Shown here one piece after another: positions 24,399-35,564 of a stretch of DNA of 64,000 bases. The notes under the pieces were generated by a model, which was not told the DNA's origin, did no database searches, and was given only the letters and a program-made list of their open reading frames with translations. The stretch's first letter is position 1; each line of letters begins with the position of its first letter. The position numbers and the translations under genes were made by a program. The stretch is from positions 3,931 through 67,930 of the forward strand of contig CALSCP010002759.1 of the NCBI GenBank assembly GCA_943704425.1, given 5' to 3'. The DNA comes from Ministeria vibrans ATCC 50519. Lineage: Eukaryota > Opisthokonta > Filasterea.

Positions 24399-26891
24399 AT
24401 GTGTCTGCCGGACGCGGACGCGGCCACCCGAGCACACACCCTCATGGCCGGTCTCCTTCACCGCATCTCATCCTCCGCAGACCGCGCCTACTATGAGTGT
24501 CTGTGACTTCACTGTGACTGCTGCCGCCGTTGGGGCACCCGTGAAAGCGCGGAGCACTTTACAGCGTCCTGCTTATCTCCCCTTGTGTATCTCCCTCTCG
24601 CTGCACTGCGCCCAAAACTCCTACTTTAGCCCAAATCGTTCGGCGAGGTGGTTCTCTAGTGCCGAGACCCCCGTACGTGAAGCGTCTCAGAAGCTTCAGG
24701 CTGCTGCGGGCGCTGCTGTCTCGCAGGTGGGTGCTCTCGGAGGTGTGCGTGCTTCGTGCGTGCCTCCTCGAGTTCTTCGTACGCTTGCTACGAGGAGCGT
24801 ATCTGTGGGTTTATGGGTGCTCTATCTTTCTTGGGGCTACTGTAGCCCCCCTGTAGCCTTCCTGTAGCCTATGGTGGAAGCATATTACTCTTCATTATTG
24901 TCTATACATTTTATCCCTTTTATATTTCGGTGTGTCAAAGGCGCTACCCAAGTGGCGCGTCTCTACTATCAAGCACTACAGCTCTACAAGCGTGTTGCGC
25001 CATGGCGCAGCCAGTACTGCTGGGTGTCGGTCTCCACAGGCGATGCATCCTGAATATTCCTAACAATAATGAATAATCCCCGTCCATTTTTTTTCAGTCT
25101 TCTGTCCGACTGACTGACTCTGAATCTTCAGACCAAATTCGTGATGAATCTCGCCGGACATGCACCCGGCATTGTTCGTGATGTGAGTCTTATGATCGAA
25201 GATATTGTACACATCAAGAGCTTGGTAATATTAATCCAAACGTCCCCAACGGACATCATACAATATTTTCATCATGCCAATCAATGTCATCTTCTTCGCA
25301 GTTTGGAACGGAGAATGAGTTTCATCGCTTCTCCCTGCACACTACTACACTCACCATACCGCTGCTGTACGACAAACTGATGAGCATTCACAGCATTCCG
25401 CCAGGAGTGGGTAAGTGCAATCTAAAAACATGATCAGATTCCCTTTGACACAACTCGTAGCGTACAGCAACGGATCAAGGACGATGCGCATGTTCTACGA
25501 AGACGACCAACACCGCGACGTGCTGCTGGCCAACGAAGGCGACTTAGCGCGTGCTCTCGAGGTGCGCCGGCAACGGCTTGAGATCGCACTGGGACCACGT
25601 AGTCCACCCGATTGCGCACGGTGTCCCTGGCGCCTCCACGTCGTCCGTGCACGGCAATCCAGCACGTCAGTGACACTCAATGCAACGCTTGCTAACATGT
25701 TAAGGAGCCGTCGGTCGCGTCGCGTGTCCTTCTCTGAGGTCATGGTCACAAGCGACGAAGCGCCGTCGACCTTGAGCCAAATGACGGGCACGTCCAGTCG
25801 CCCTGCCTTACGATCGACTCTCTCTTCCCCGCCTGCACCCTATTCGAATTCGAATCCGAATACGTCGTATCCGTATAATACTCACGGACACACTATGCAT
25901 CGTCATGCGCGCGTCAGTGATCATGACCATCACGCTAGTATTGGAACAACCGCAGGTCTGACAGTGATTGAAAGTGAGTTGCACGAACCAGAAATCCGCA
26001 CAGTAATCATTGAGCGTCAGCCAGGCGAACCGCTTGGACTTGTCCTGAAGAAGGAAGGCTCGGTACGTGTTTTACACAACAGCTTGTGCAGTTGACGAAC
26101 AGTTGACGAACAGTTGACGAACAATTGACTCAAAATCATTTGAAATAATTATGTATACATGGATAGCGACTGGTGGTGGGACAACTACTGGAAGGCGGTA
26201 GTGCAGATGTGCACTGCATGCGCCAACTAAGGGTTGGCGATGAGCTCATCTCACTCAACGGTCGAATTGTGACTGAGGACAACCTTACAAGAGTGCGTGA
26301 AATTCAACCTCACACCTCCTCCCTGCGAGATTCTCATTCATGTTCCTTTTGTAGGTGTGCGCTGGGCTGTCGGGACTGCGCTTGATTGAAGTGAAAGTGC
26401 GACACGGCTACAATCCAGTTTCACCGCATAAGTGGAGCGCAGGACTCGACGCACAGTCGCAGGTGGAAGCACTGGAAGAGGCGCTGGGAGAGCTGTCGAC
26501 GCAGCAGACGGGAGAGCAGACGAGAGAGTGTGAGCAGAGCGTAGGGTTCCTGGTGAGCACACGTGATGAGGCTCAACTGCGACAGCCCATGCGAACGCGT
26601 AGAAGTACGCGAGAGGACGCACAACCGAGTGCAGCCCAGCGACAGAGGGCCATTGTCTCGCCAGCCCCGCGTCCCATTGCCGCCTTGTGCCGTGGTGTGT
26701 CCTCCCACCACACCCCAACTACTCATTCTCCTTCCTCCCTTGCACCTTCACATAGTCCCCCTTCTTCTACCACTGTTGCCCTTGCCGATCGTCCGTCGCC
26801 CATCCAGAGCGGTACTGCGACTGTCGTTGAGATTGTGTCTCGGCCCGTCAACACTGTCTCGCGTGTCCCTAGTGCCATCGAAGACCAATAA
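24399..26891 (+). CDS. PB1 and PDZ domain protein
   Basis: Exons 24399-24498, 24941-25023, 25132-25224, 25302-25410, 25461-26062, 26167-26292, 26355-26891; 549 residues in phase. The 5' end is uncertain: an ATG at 24871 would give a continuous alternative first exon. After a helical N-terminus comes a PB1-like domain (FHRFSLHTTTLTIPLLYDKL, then MRMFYEDDQHRDVLLANEGD, with the acidic OPCA-type cluster EDDQ...EGDLARALE). A basic, Ser-rich linker leads to a PDZ domain: VIIERQPGEPLGLVLKKEGS with GLVL as carboxylate-binding loop, LRVGDELISLNGRIV, and LIEVKVRH. The tail is Ser/Pro-rich. PB1 followed by PDZ is the order in the polarity protein PAR6, but no CRIB motif was recognised. A dispersed repeat copy lies in intron 1. 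Confidence 0.7.
24550..24667 (+). repeat. dispersed ~120-bp direct repeat, copy 2
   Basis: Same orientation as 17500-17628 and almost identical. In the favoured model it lies within intron 1 of the PB1-PDZ gene. The two copies are about 7 kb apart and bracket the transposase segment. Confidence 0.8.
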
Positions 26892-26953
26892 TAATAATAG
26901 TAACATAATAATAAGAATAGTACGAATGTAATACTGTGAAAAAAAATTGTATG

Positions 26954-29900
26954 TCAAAAGTCTGTGGATTGTTGTTTGAGCTGAGGGTCCTCTGAGAGAG
27001 CAAATTTGATATCGTCAACTGAGACGTTTGAGCGGATGCGCTGGTACACATCAGCCGAGGCAGAGTCGACAAGAAGGAGCCGCGTCGCACCCAAACGCAT
27101 GCAAGCGAGCTGAAGGGGAGAGGGAAACAGAAAGTGAGTAGGTGTGTGGGACAATGAGATAGGTTGAAACAGTGAGCAACAGTGATACTCTCAATGTGTG
27201 ATAGAGATGCAAAGACAAAAAGTAAACAGTGATAGAGTGGTAGTGAGTGTGACATTGGCATGGGAAGTCAGTGTCAGTGTCAGCGAGTCACGCACAACGA
27301 GTGTATATCGTATGTGTGTAATGTCTGTCACCTGTAGTTGACCCGCAGGCGGTGCATCAATGCCCAGTGTAATACACATTGCTCCGTGGATCGGCAGAAT
27401 CTACATACATACACACATATATAATTATATACAGAGTGAGTCAGATGGAGTCCAAAGTCAACAGTCTATGTTCACCTTTCCAAAATGAACTTCTTCAATT
27501 CCAGTGCGCGAAAACTCACGAGCAATAGCCAAGAGCAGGATGCGCTCATGAAGAGAGGCATTGCGGATGGCGGTGATGATAGGCGACGCAAACATGGCGT
27601 CCGTTGCGCGGTGGATATGTGTGACCTGCCAGCAACATCGTTAATAATTGACCGGTAACCCCTAAATAAAATACAATCGCTAAAGTACCTGAACAGACGA
27701 AACACTCTCTGCGTCATCTCGCTCAGCTGCGTCTGTTGCAACTGTGTCTGCTTCAGCGAGTTCAGCCGCCCTTCTACAGATGTCGAGCGCTCGTCGAGCG
27801 TCTCCCGAAATCGCCGCGACCTATATAAATAGAGTTGACTCAATTATTATACTGAGAGTGTGTGTAGAAGTTGTGTACCTTTCGTGCGCACAATTGGATG
27901 GCATCACGATCAAACGAGCCAAAGGGTTCGACACGCGAGTAGATAATGCGCATGAGCTGCTCATGGTTATACGGAGCAAATGTCAGTCGGATGGGACCCA
28001 ACTGGAGAGGGAAGGAACAAAAATAATTGGGTGAGAAGAGTAAGCTATTTGTGTTGTTATTGTCTATTGTAAAGTGCTGAGTATCAACTGTGATGTTAGC
28101 GTTTGTGTTTTGTCAACAAGAGATAGAGTCAAGGTCAGGGTTGCATTTGTCATTGAAATTAGAGTTATGATTCGAATATTTTGTCAATATGATTAAAGGT
28201 ACGGTAAGAGAAGCATCATTATTATTATAATAATAATAATATAATTATTATTATAACATTTTGATCTTTTTATCAATAATAATTTGTTCTTACGCGACTT
28301 TGGACGCGAGCAGTCATAACGCGTTCAGGCAAGTCCATCGTGTTCGCAATGGCAATGACAATGAGACGCGCGTGTCGCTGGTGGGGCCAGTCAAACAGAT
28401 TGTACATGACACTCTGTTTGCGTGTCACCAACTGATCCAGTTCGTCAAGAAGAACGACAACTACACAATAGATTCACTCAGTACACAAAAAAGTGGATAT
28501 CTCTGTGTGTCTCTGTCTATCTATCATCCACACACTCTCGCTTTCTTACTGGAGTGTCTTCGTGGATTCGGTGTACTAAATGTCTTCTCCAGTAACTCTT
28601 CTGCGTGTTTAGGAGTCACTGTCACACATAAACACAAAAAACAAAAATCAGAATTCAATCGTCGTTCTCTTTGTTTCTTTTCCCCTCCTCTCTTTCTCCG
28701 ACTTTTTTTTTATCACTTTTTCTTTCTCCTTCCACTCTTAGTCTCACTCTGTATCTGTTTTTTTGTTCTCACCATAGTCTCCCTTGATTGCGTGCCACAG
28801 TTGCACGTATGCCTGATGCGGATCCGTCAATTTCATGCAATTGATTTCCGCAAATTTGAATGGAGGCACAACACTCCTCTTCTTCTTCTTTGTCTTTTTC
28901 TTCTCTTTCTTCTTGGGTGTCTCTCTAGTATCATCCACATCCACATCACTGCCATCACTTTCACCATCGACTTCTTCGTCTTCGTCCTCTTCTTCTTCGT
29001 CGTCGTCATCATCGTCGTCACGCTGACTCTCCCGTTCCAGTGCGCGCACCACCTCATGCACTGTCGCTGTCTTTCCTGTGCCCGGCACCCCACTCACATA
29101 AATACACCCCCCAACATTATCCCGTAGCTTTGTCTCCAACAGCTCATACACCTGTGCGTACTGTGCCTCGCGACACGGCAGTGCCTCGGGCACTGCACTC
29201 ACATGCAGAGCTGCTCTTGACTGCTCCAGTGCCGTCACCGCAATCCGTCGCTCCACCGTCCGCATTGGCAGTGTGTTCACAGCACCAGTCGTTGTCGTCG
29301 TCGTATTTGTAGTGGTGGTGGTACTCGTTGTTGCAGTCCGACTTCTACCGGCCTTCTTTCCCTTTGCGCCACTCCTCTTCGTGTCCTTCTTCCCCACGCC
29401 TTTCTGTCGCTTCCTCCCCCCTTCACCCTCCTCATCTTCCTCCTCCTCACTGCTCCTGCCTCCCCCTCTTCTCTTCCGCTTTCCTCCTCCTCCTACTTCC
29501 CCTCCTCCCACTTCTCCTCCTCCTGTCGATGTCATCACCTTCCCTTCCCGTTTGCCCAGTCCTCTGTTCAGGGTCGCTTCGTCCGTTTCGTCCGTTGCTC
29601 CCCCACTCACTACTACCGTTCCTTTTCCGCCCAGCTTCTTCGACAGCTCCTTCTCCGTCTCGTTCCCTTCGATTGTCTTAAACTTCCGCCTAACACACAC
29701 AGACACACACACAAAACATACATTACGGCACACAAAAAAATCCGCGTCAAATTTTTGTACCTCATATCATCGTAGAAACGACGGTACACATAAAGATCAT
29801 CGTCGTCTGAATCATAGTCGTTCTTACGGTCCATGTAGTCTGCCCATTCCAAGACTATCACACACACACACACACACATATGCACAAAGAAAACAAAGTC

Positions 29901-30597
29901 AGTGTAAAGTCGACATCAACCAAACGTTTCGGTTACTTTCGCATTTCGAGTCGACTGCTGCAACATAATTGACGTCCGAGTTGTCGCTTGCAAACACCTC
30001 GCGTGGATGCAACTTGGCAATCTACAGCACACAAAATGACATTCAAGACACAACAATTATAAACCATAATAATCATTAATGGTATATTACGTCGGCCTTC
30101 TTGAGCGGCGTCTCCTCAGGATAGTACATCCAATTGATGAGCACACACATATGTCCTTGTGCGTCCTCAAACAGCCGATCCAGACGCCCCAGATACGGCT
30201 TGCCGTTCTCGTCGGGGTTCTTCATGCACACCCCGTCGCCTGGTTGCGTCGTAAAACACAAATGATGTTTAGTTTGAGAGGTCGACAGAACAACCGATTG
30301 TTGTGTTGCAAAACAAAAAAAGAGCTCTGTGGCTGAAATAGAGCGACAGGGGAGGAGCATGGGGCGCGGGAGTGGAGCAAGTGGCACGCATGCAGGCAAC
30401 ATACCGCGCTTGAAGACTTCGCCGCCCTTCCTGAAGGCCGGATAGATGTTGAGTCCGTCTTTGCTACTCTTGATCGCATTTCCCATCCACTGTGGCGTCG
30501 AAACAGCATCGTCGCTCTCCTCGTCGTCTCCCTTCTTTGCCTTTGACTGCCTCTTCTTGATCGCCTTGAGTTTGCGGCTCGCAGCAGACGATGACAT
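26954..30597 (-). CDS. ORC1: origin recognition complex subunit 1 (BAH + AAA+)
   Basis: Twelve exons on the minus strand: 30405-30597, 30091-30239, 29937-30021, 29761-29854, 28773-29689, 28550-28618, 28294-28460, 27879-28001, 27689-27820, 27476-27625, 27332-27400, 26954-27109; 767 residues. A BAH domain comes first ([60 protein letters not shown]). A low-complexity basic/Thr-rich linker follows. The AAA+ domain has Walker [10 protein letters not shown], Walker [11 protein letters not shown], sensor [25 protein letters not shown], and sensor 2 [18 protein letters not shown]. The winged helix ends in [16 protein letters not shown]1 binds and licenses replication origins in the nucleus; its BAH domain reads histone H4K20me2 in animals. 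A long acidic then basic insert follows Walker A. Confidence 0.93.
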
Positions 30598-31116
30598 TCC
30601 AAAATATAAAATAGTGCAAAAATATGATGATAATTGATTTTATTATTATTAGTTATTACACAAGACACAAGTCACAATGATTAATCATTATTAAATGGGT
30701 TGTATTCTATTCTAATTATTATTGATTATACTCAACAACAAACAATCGGATGCACTGTATGTAGGATATCACCTGGCATAGCCAGCAAGACAGTTTTAGA
30801 CAAGTGACAACCCACAGGCAGACCACTGAGACCAGACTTGCACCGATGACTGATCAGCATGCATGAACGTTCTCAATGCATGTTCTGAAACAACACTCAC
30901 TCACTCAAAAGCAATCGCCTGACAAGGGACGCTACCACTCTAAACAATCGACCGACATGTGACTCTAAACTCACTCACTACTCAAAGCATCAACTGGCGG
31001 GTGACTAAACTCACTCACTCACTCATTTTATGTTTTTTGAGAAGGATAAGTCGCTATTATTAAACAGAATTATGGTAAGGGTGGGGTGGGGGGGGCTGGG
31101 GGTCAAAGGGGGTGCT
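30598..31116. other. intergenic with short CACT-rich tract and one dispersed motif copy
   Basis: Between the ORC1 start and the NAC-beta stop. ATGGGTTGTATTCT at 30695-30708 is a plus-strand copy of the dispersed repeat. From 30890 to 31025 there are irregular CTCACTCACT units. No gene was seen. Confidence 0.45.
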
Positions 31117-32099
31117 CTACTCGTCAATCTCCTCGGCGGCGGCCTTCTCGGGCGCCTCATCGCCATCGTCCTCGTCGGCAACATCGTCAAAGTTGTCCAC
31201 CAGGTCGGGGATCTGGTCGTCATTGTTGTCGGGCATGTGCATACCACGCTGCTGCATCTGGCGCTGCAGAATCTCGGCCATGTCGCTCTCGGTCCACTTG
31301 GTCTTCATCTCGACCTCCGACGCGTTCTTCATCTCGCTCTTGCCCGCCACAACAAACGTGTTCTGCTTCTGGCCAGCTCCCACCTACACAGGCACACGTG
31401 TACGTGTGTGTACACACCGTGTCAACACCGAGCACACACCGCACCACCACAAGCACTGTACCTTAGGCTGGTCAAACACCTGAATCTTGTCATTGTCGTA
31501 GACGAAGAAGACCTTCTCGATGGCACCGACAGGGTTCACCTGGAGCTTCTTCAGCACCGACTGCAGCTTCTTCTCGTCGCCACCAGAGTTCTTGGGCACA
31601 ATCTGCGCTCAAACAGAGACAGAAAAGCAAAACGAGAGAGAGAGAGAGAATGTGTGAAAACATAACTCACACAAAACACAACGCAGACACACCGCGCTTC
31701 TCAAAGCACATGAACACACTACATTCAACACACCCACACCCACACACACACACCCACACATGCGCCTGCAAACACGTTGGCACAGTCTCAATATCAATAG
31801 CAAAAAAAAAAAAAAAATCGTGTTTTCAGAACACACACACGAAACAATGAGCGACGATTGGGCACGGGGAAGGAGCTGAAAGGGGCACACATAGCCAAGG
31901 GGTCGGATGCCGGGCGTGGGAGAGGCAGGAAAGGGCGAGAAAGAGACGAGAGAAGGGAAATGGGCCGAAAGACGGAAAATGTCACGTTGTGCGGAAAGGA
32001 ACGGGCAATGCATACCTTCTTGGTGCGGCGGGGTGCTCCCTTGGGGCGCCCGTTGGCAGCGGCCGCAGCCTTCATCTTCTCCAGCTTCTCCTTGTTCAT
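31117..32099 (-). CDS. BTF3: nascent polypeptide-associated complex beta subunit (BTF3 family)
   Basis: Three exons on the minus strand: 32016-32099, 31462-31602, 31117-31383; 163 residues, typical for NAC-beta. It starts MNKEKLEKMKAAAAANG, then the basic ribosome-binding segment PKGAPRRTKK (the family's RRKxKK-type site). The NAC domain has KKLQSVLKKLQVNPVGAIEK, VFFVYDNDKIQVFDQPKV and NTFVVAGKSE. It ends with the acidic tail DDQIPDLVDNFDDVADEDDG. NAC-beta pairs with NAC-alpha at the ribosomal exit tunnel to shield nascent chains and control SRP access. An assembly gap lies 33 bp upstream of the start codon, so the 5' UTR and promoter are not reliable. Confidence 0.93.
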
Positions 32100-32140
32100 C
32101 TTTTTTTTTTTTTTTTTGTTAAAAGATATTCCNNNNNNNN

Positions 32141-32190
<50 letters not shown>

Positions 32191-32217
32191 GGGAGAAAGA
32201 ACAAAGTGATAGAGAGA
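32100..32217. repeat. poly-T, assembly gap (32133-32140) and (AG)n minisatellite
   Basis: A 17-nt T run, a gap of eight N, then about 45 bp of AG repeat passing into AACAAAGTGATAGAGAG, the intronic minisatellite core. Sequence continuity across the gap is not assured. Confidence 0.8.
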
Positions 32218-32261
32218 GCTGAGTACTCTTTGGGCTGACAATCGAATGTGGGTTCATACCG

Positions 32262-32334
32262 CTCTGACGACTCCATTGGAGCATCGATCACTGCCATAGC
32301 TGCATTTGCAACATCCACACGAAGACCGTCGTTC
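32262..32334 (-). other. possible orphan first exon beside the gap
   Basis: On the minus strand an ATG opens MNDGLRVDVANAAMAVIDAP and continues MESSER to a good donor (CG|GTATGAAC), followed by the (GA)n minisatellite that elsewhere marks introns. No matching downstream exon is visible: joining to the NAC-beta ATG exon would shift the frame. It may be the 5' exon of a gene lost in the gap, or chance. Confidence 0.25.
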
Positions 32335-33651
32335 ATTGAAACAGACAAATATGAATGATAATCAATTCTGAGACCGGATTTACCGGAAAAGAAAGCAGTC
32401 TGTCAAGTGACGATCAACCGACAACATTTCAAATTTCACTTTCTTTATTTCTTTTCTCGATTCTCACTTTTCAGGGCTGGACTCGGCTGATACGCTGTGC
32501 ATCTCAGTGATCTGCCTTCAGAGATAATTTTAAACAGTAAGTCTTTCCGTGGCGTAGCATCATTTCCTATTCTGTCGAAACCCCAAAACCCGATTGTCCC
32601 GACCCGAAGAATTGGCTTTGGTTGCAAACCGCCGTCTGCCCTATGGGAGAATGGGTGACCCGCAGGGTGCGCTGTGGGGTGTCTTGTGCAGTGGTGATGT
32701 TTGCGTTGTGTTTCGTGTGAGGGGGTTTCACAGTTTTCGCAGACTTTCGTCGGATGTGTATCTGCTCGCGAAGTAGCGCCTTCAAGCGGGGGTGTGCCAC
32801 ATCTGTTTCTAGATGTTATGTATTATTATCATTATTATTATTATTATTAATACAATAGAAGAAAAAGAAGACTAACAATGCAAAAATAAAAATAATAATA
32901 ATAAGAAGAAGAAGAAGAATACAACCCATTTATTCATGATAATAATAAGGAATACACTAGTACTGGGAGGTGTTTTAAAAGTTGTGTTGTTTCGAGACAA
33001 AAAGGGCGCGAAAGTGAAGACGAAGCGCGTTCTCGACGCGTTTTTGCTCTCCAATATATTGGCAATCACAACGGACGTTTGCTTGTCAAGAGAGAATGCG
33101 TTGTGTAGAACTGTAGATACGTGTTTCAGAGCTATTTTGCGATTTGCTCTTCGTCCTTTTGCGCAGGCGGTCGGGCGAGTTCCGCGCGAGTTGCTGCGCG
33201 TTGTTTTGTGTTGCACACCCGTGACATAAGAAATCGCCATTGGCTGTTGGCAAGGCATTGATGCCAATCAAAACAATGCGTTGAATTATAGTGTGTGGCA
33301 GAACGGCGAGCAGAAAGGCGCATTGTTTGGAATGGTAGAAGCGATAATGTTTTTTTTTTTTTTTTTGCGTGCGCACATACCACTTGGGGCACTTGGGGTG
33401 CCTGAATCACGGCGTTGAGATAGCGGATGCAGATCCCTCGGTGCGGGTTGACTCACTAGTCACTAAGTACGACTGTCTGTCGACTTACGTACTGCATGGA
33501 AAAGTGTGTACTTGTCTCAGAGACACTGATTCACTGTTTACTTTTCGTTTCACGCACAGTTTTTTTTTTTGGGAAGTTGGGTAACCGCTAAGTGTGGTAA
33601 CTTTTTTTTAATTTTGCCTGAACCCGACTGGTCACTTACTGTAGCTGATCA
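32335..33651. other. 1.3-kb region without a supported gene
   Basis: Mixed GC. At 32905-32929 there is a minus-strand copy of the dispersed repeat (ending GAATACAACCCAT). Short ORFs on both strands have no domain or splice support. There is a T run at 33349-33366. Part may be promoter for the secreted protein gene at 33652. Confidence 0.4.
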
Positions 33652-35278
33652 ATGCCGCCGTCGCCACTGCTGCCGCTGCTACTGCTGCCGCTGGCTCTTG
33701 TCCTGAGCGGCGCAACGAGCATTTACAGCGACAACGGCAATCTCGTTCTCGCTCCGTCGCCCGTCGCCAACGCATCCGTGCGCATCGAGGGCAAGCTGCT
33801 TGTCGACGGGGTGTCCGTGGCGACGCAGGCGTCCGTCGAGGCGGCGCTCCATTCGCTTGAGAGCCGTCTGGCACTGCTTCAAAGCGCACTTGCCAACTCG
33901 GATTGCTCGTGCGACGCGTGCCACTCCAGCCCGTGCGTCCGCGGCAACTGCACGTCGACCTCGAGCGGCTTCTCATGCGCTTGTGTGCCGGCCGACACAG
34001 GCCCGCTGTGCGCCGGGTGGCTGGCACGCCGCTTTGCATCCACTGCCGGCGCCAACCTTGCCCTTGACGTGCAGGTGGTGGCGGGTGTTGTGTACTTTCT
34101 GGGCGCCTTTGTCGGCGACATGGTGCCGTCGCTGGGCGTTGCGCACCGAGGCGACCTGGATGTTGTTGTAATTAAGCTCAGTGAGGCAACAGGCGACATT
34201 CTGGGGACGTATTCGCTGGGCACGCATCGCGCGGACGTCGCGTATGGAATGGTTGTTGACGAGGCAAGCGACTCGCTCTTCCTGTGCGGCTACACCGGCG
34301 GAAACATGACTGCGGACATTCCAGACGACGGTGCTATTCGCGCCTTTATGGCTCGCCTGTCGCTCTCTTCCGGGACTCCGTTGTGGATCAAGGAGTTTCC
34401 CGACGCAGGTAAGGTTTGTGTGTATGTGAGGTGTGCCGCTGACACAAAATGTCGCAGAGGCGTTTCTCTACTCGCTGCATCTGCACGCAGGAACACTGTA
34501 CTCGGGTGGGCAGATGCGCGCATCCTCTTTTCTCGGGCAAAGCGGTGACACGGTGGGCGATGCACTGCTGCTGAGCGTCAATGCGAGCGATGGCAACGTG
34601 CTCTACCTGCGCACGTACGCCAGTAGCGGGTCGTTGGGCGATTTTTTTCTCGCCTCTGTGCTTGACACTGCCAACGATCTGCTTGTGCTGGGCGGCGGTA
34701 CTCACGGCGACCTCGGGGGCGCGTCCGAGGGCTCGATCGACATCCTGCTGACGAGCGTGCGTGCGAGTTCGGGCGCTCTTTTGCAGCACACGCACTTGGG
34801 CACCACCGCTCTTGAGCGGATCTACAGCATGGCCATCGATCCCGCTGGCCAGCGACTCTTCATTGTTGGCGAAGCAAAGGGTCCTCTGCTTGGCTCGTCG
34901 CACGATGGCAACTTCTTTCTCGCCGGCATTCCGTATGCTGCCGACGGGGCGCTCAGCACTGACTTATCAAGCGTGTGGACACGCACGTTTGAAGGCACTT
35001 ACGGAATAGGCGTGTCGTACAGTAACGTTACCGGGCGTGTGTACGCGGCGGGCAACAACGGCGACAGCTCGCTGTTTGTCGGTGTTGACGCAGCAACCAA
35101 TGCCAACCTCGTCACAACTGCCCTGTCCCCCGGCGGCGCTCTGGACTTTGGTAGTTTTGTAGCGCCAGGATCGACAGGTGTCGTGTATCTAGTGCTTCAG
35201 GCTGACTCACTGTTTGGCTACGACTCCGTGTCCTTCTCGGGCATCGACGTTATTGTTGGCCGACTCGATTCTCTGTAA
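33652..35278 (+). CDS. secreted EGF plus beta-propeller-like protein
   Basis: Two exons (33652-34408, 34458-35278), 525 residues. A signal peptide (LLPLLLLPLALVLSGATS) is followed by a short module, IYSDNGNLVLAPSPV and SVRIEGKLLVDGVSVATQ, that is also present in the FG-GAP protein at 44809-48285. A heptad-like stretch leads to one EGF domain (CDACHSSPCVRGNC, then GFSCACVPADTGPLC). The rest is repeats of about 55-60 residues of the form D..VVIKLSEATGDILGTYSLG, GMVVDEASDSLFLCGYTGGN, and LLLSVNASDGNVLYLRTYAS. This is the pattern of SBBP-type seven-bladed propellers, common in secreted proteins. It is probably cell-surface or extracellular; the ligand is unknown. No C-terminal membrane anchor was seen. 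Confidence 0.72.
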
Positions 35279-35564
35279 CAAGTATGAGTAAACCGCCAAG
35301 AGATTTTGTGCGCCAAAATTGCAAAATCAATTATGTTTTCTCTCGACCATCGCTTTAGAAACCACAGGCATCGTCCGTAGTGTACTGACTCGATGTTTCT
35401 TTGTCATTTGTATTCTTACAAATTTTCAAATAAACTAAAAATATAATTATTATAATAATAATAACTATAATTATTTTTTTATATTTTAATAGAGAATCGA
35501 GAAGAGCTGTCTCAACGTCAAAACAAGACAGTCATTATACAAAATTGATAAGAATAATAGTTCT
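35279..35564. other. short AT-rich convergent intergenic region
   Basis: 286 bp between the stop codons of the secreted propeller gene (+) and the F-box-like gene (-). It holds AATAAA-type A/T-rich sequence near 35430 that could serve 3'-end formation. No gene was seen. Confidence 0.4.

Noticed and set aside
24871-25023. ATG at 24871 as the start of the PB1-PDZ gene
   Set aside because: It remains possible, but the spliced model from 24399 joins in phase and gives a more protein-like helical N-terminus without the AT-rich stretch.
29273-29968. 231-codon plus-strand ORF antisense to ORC1
   Set aside because: Composition artefact (Val/Pro/Ser runs) opposite the low-complexity linker of ORC1.
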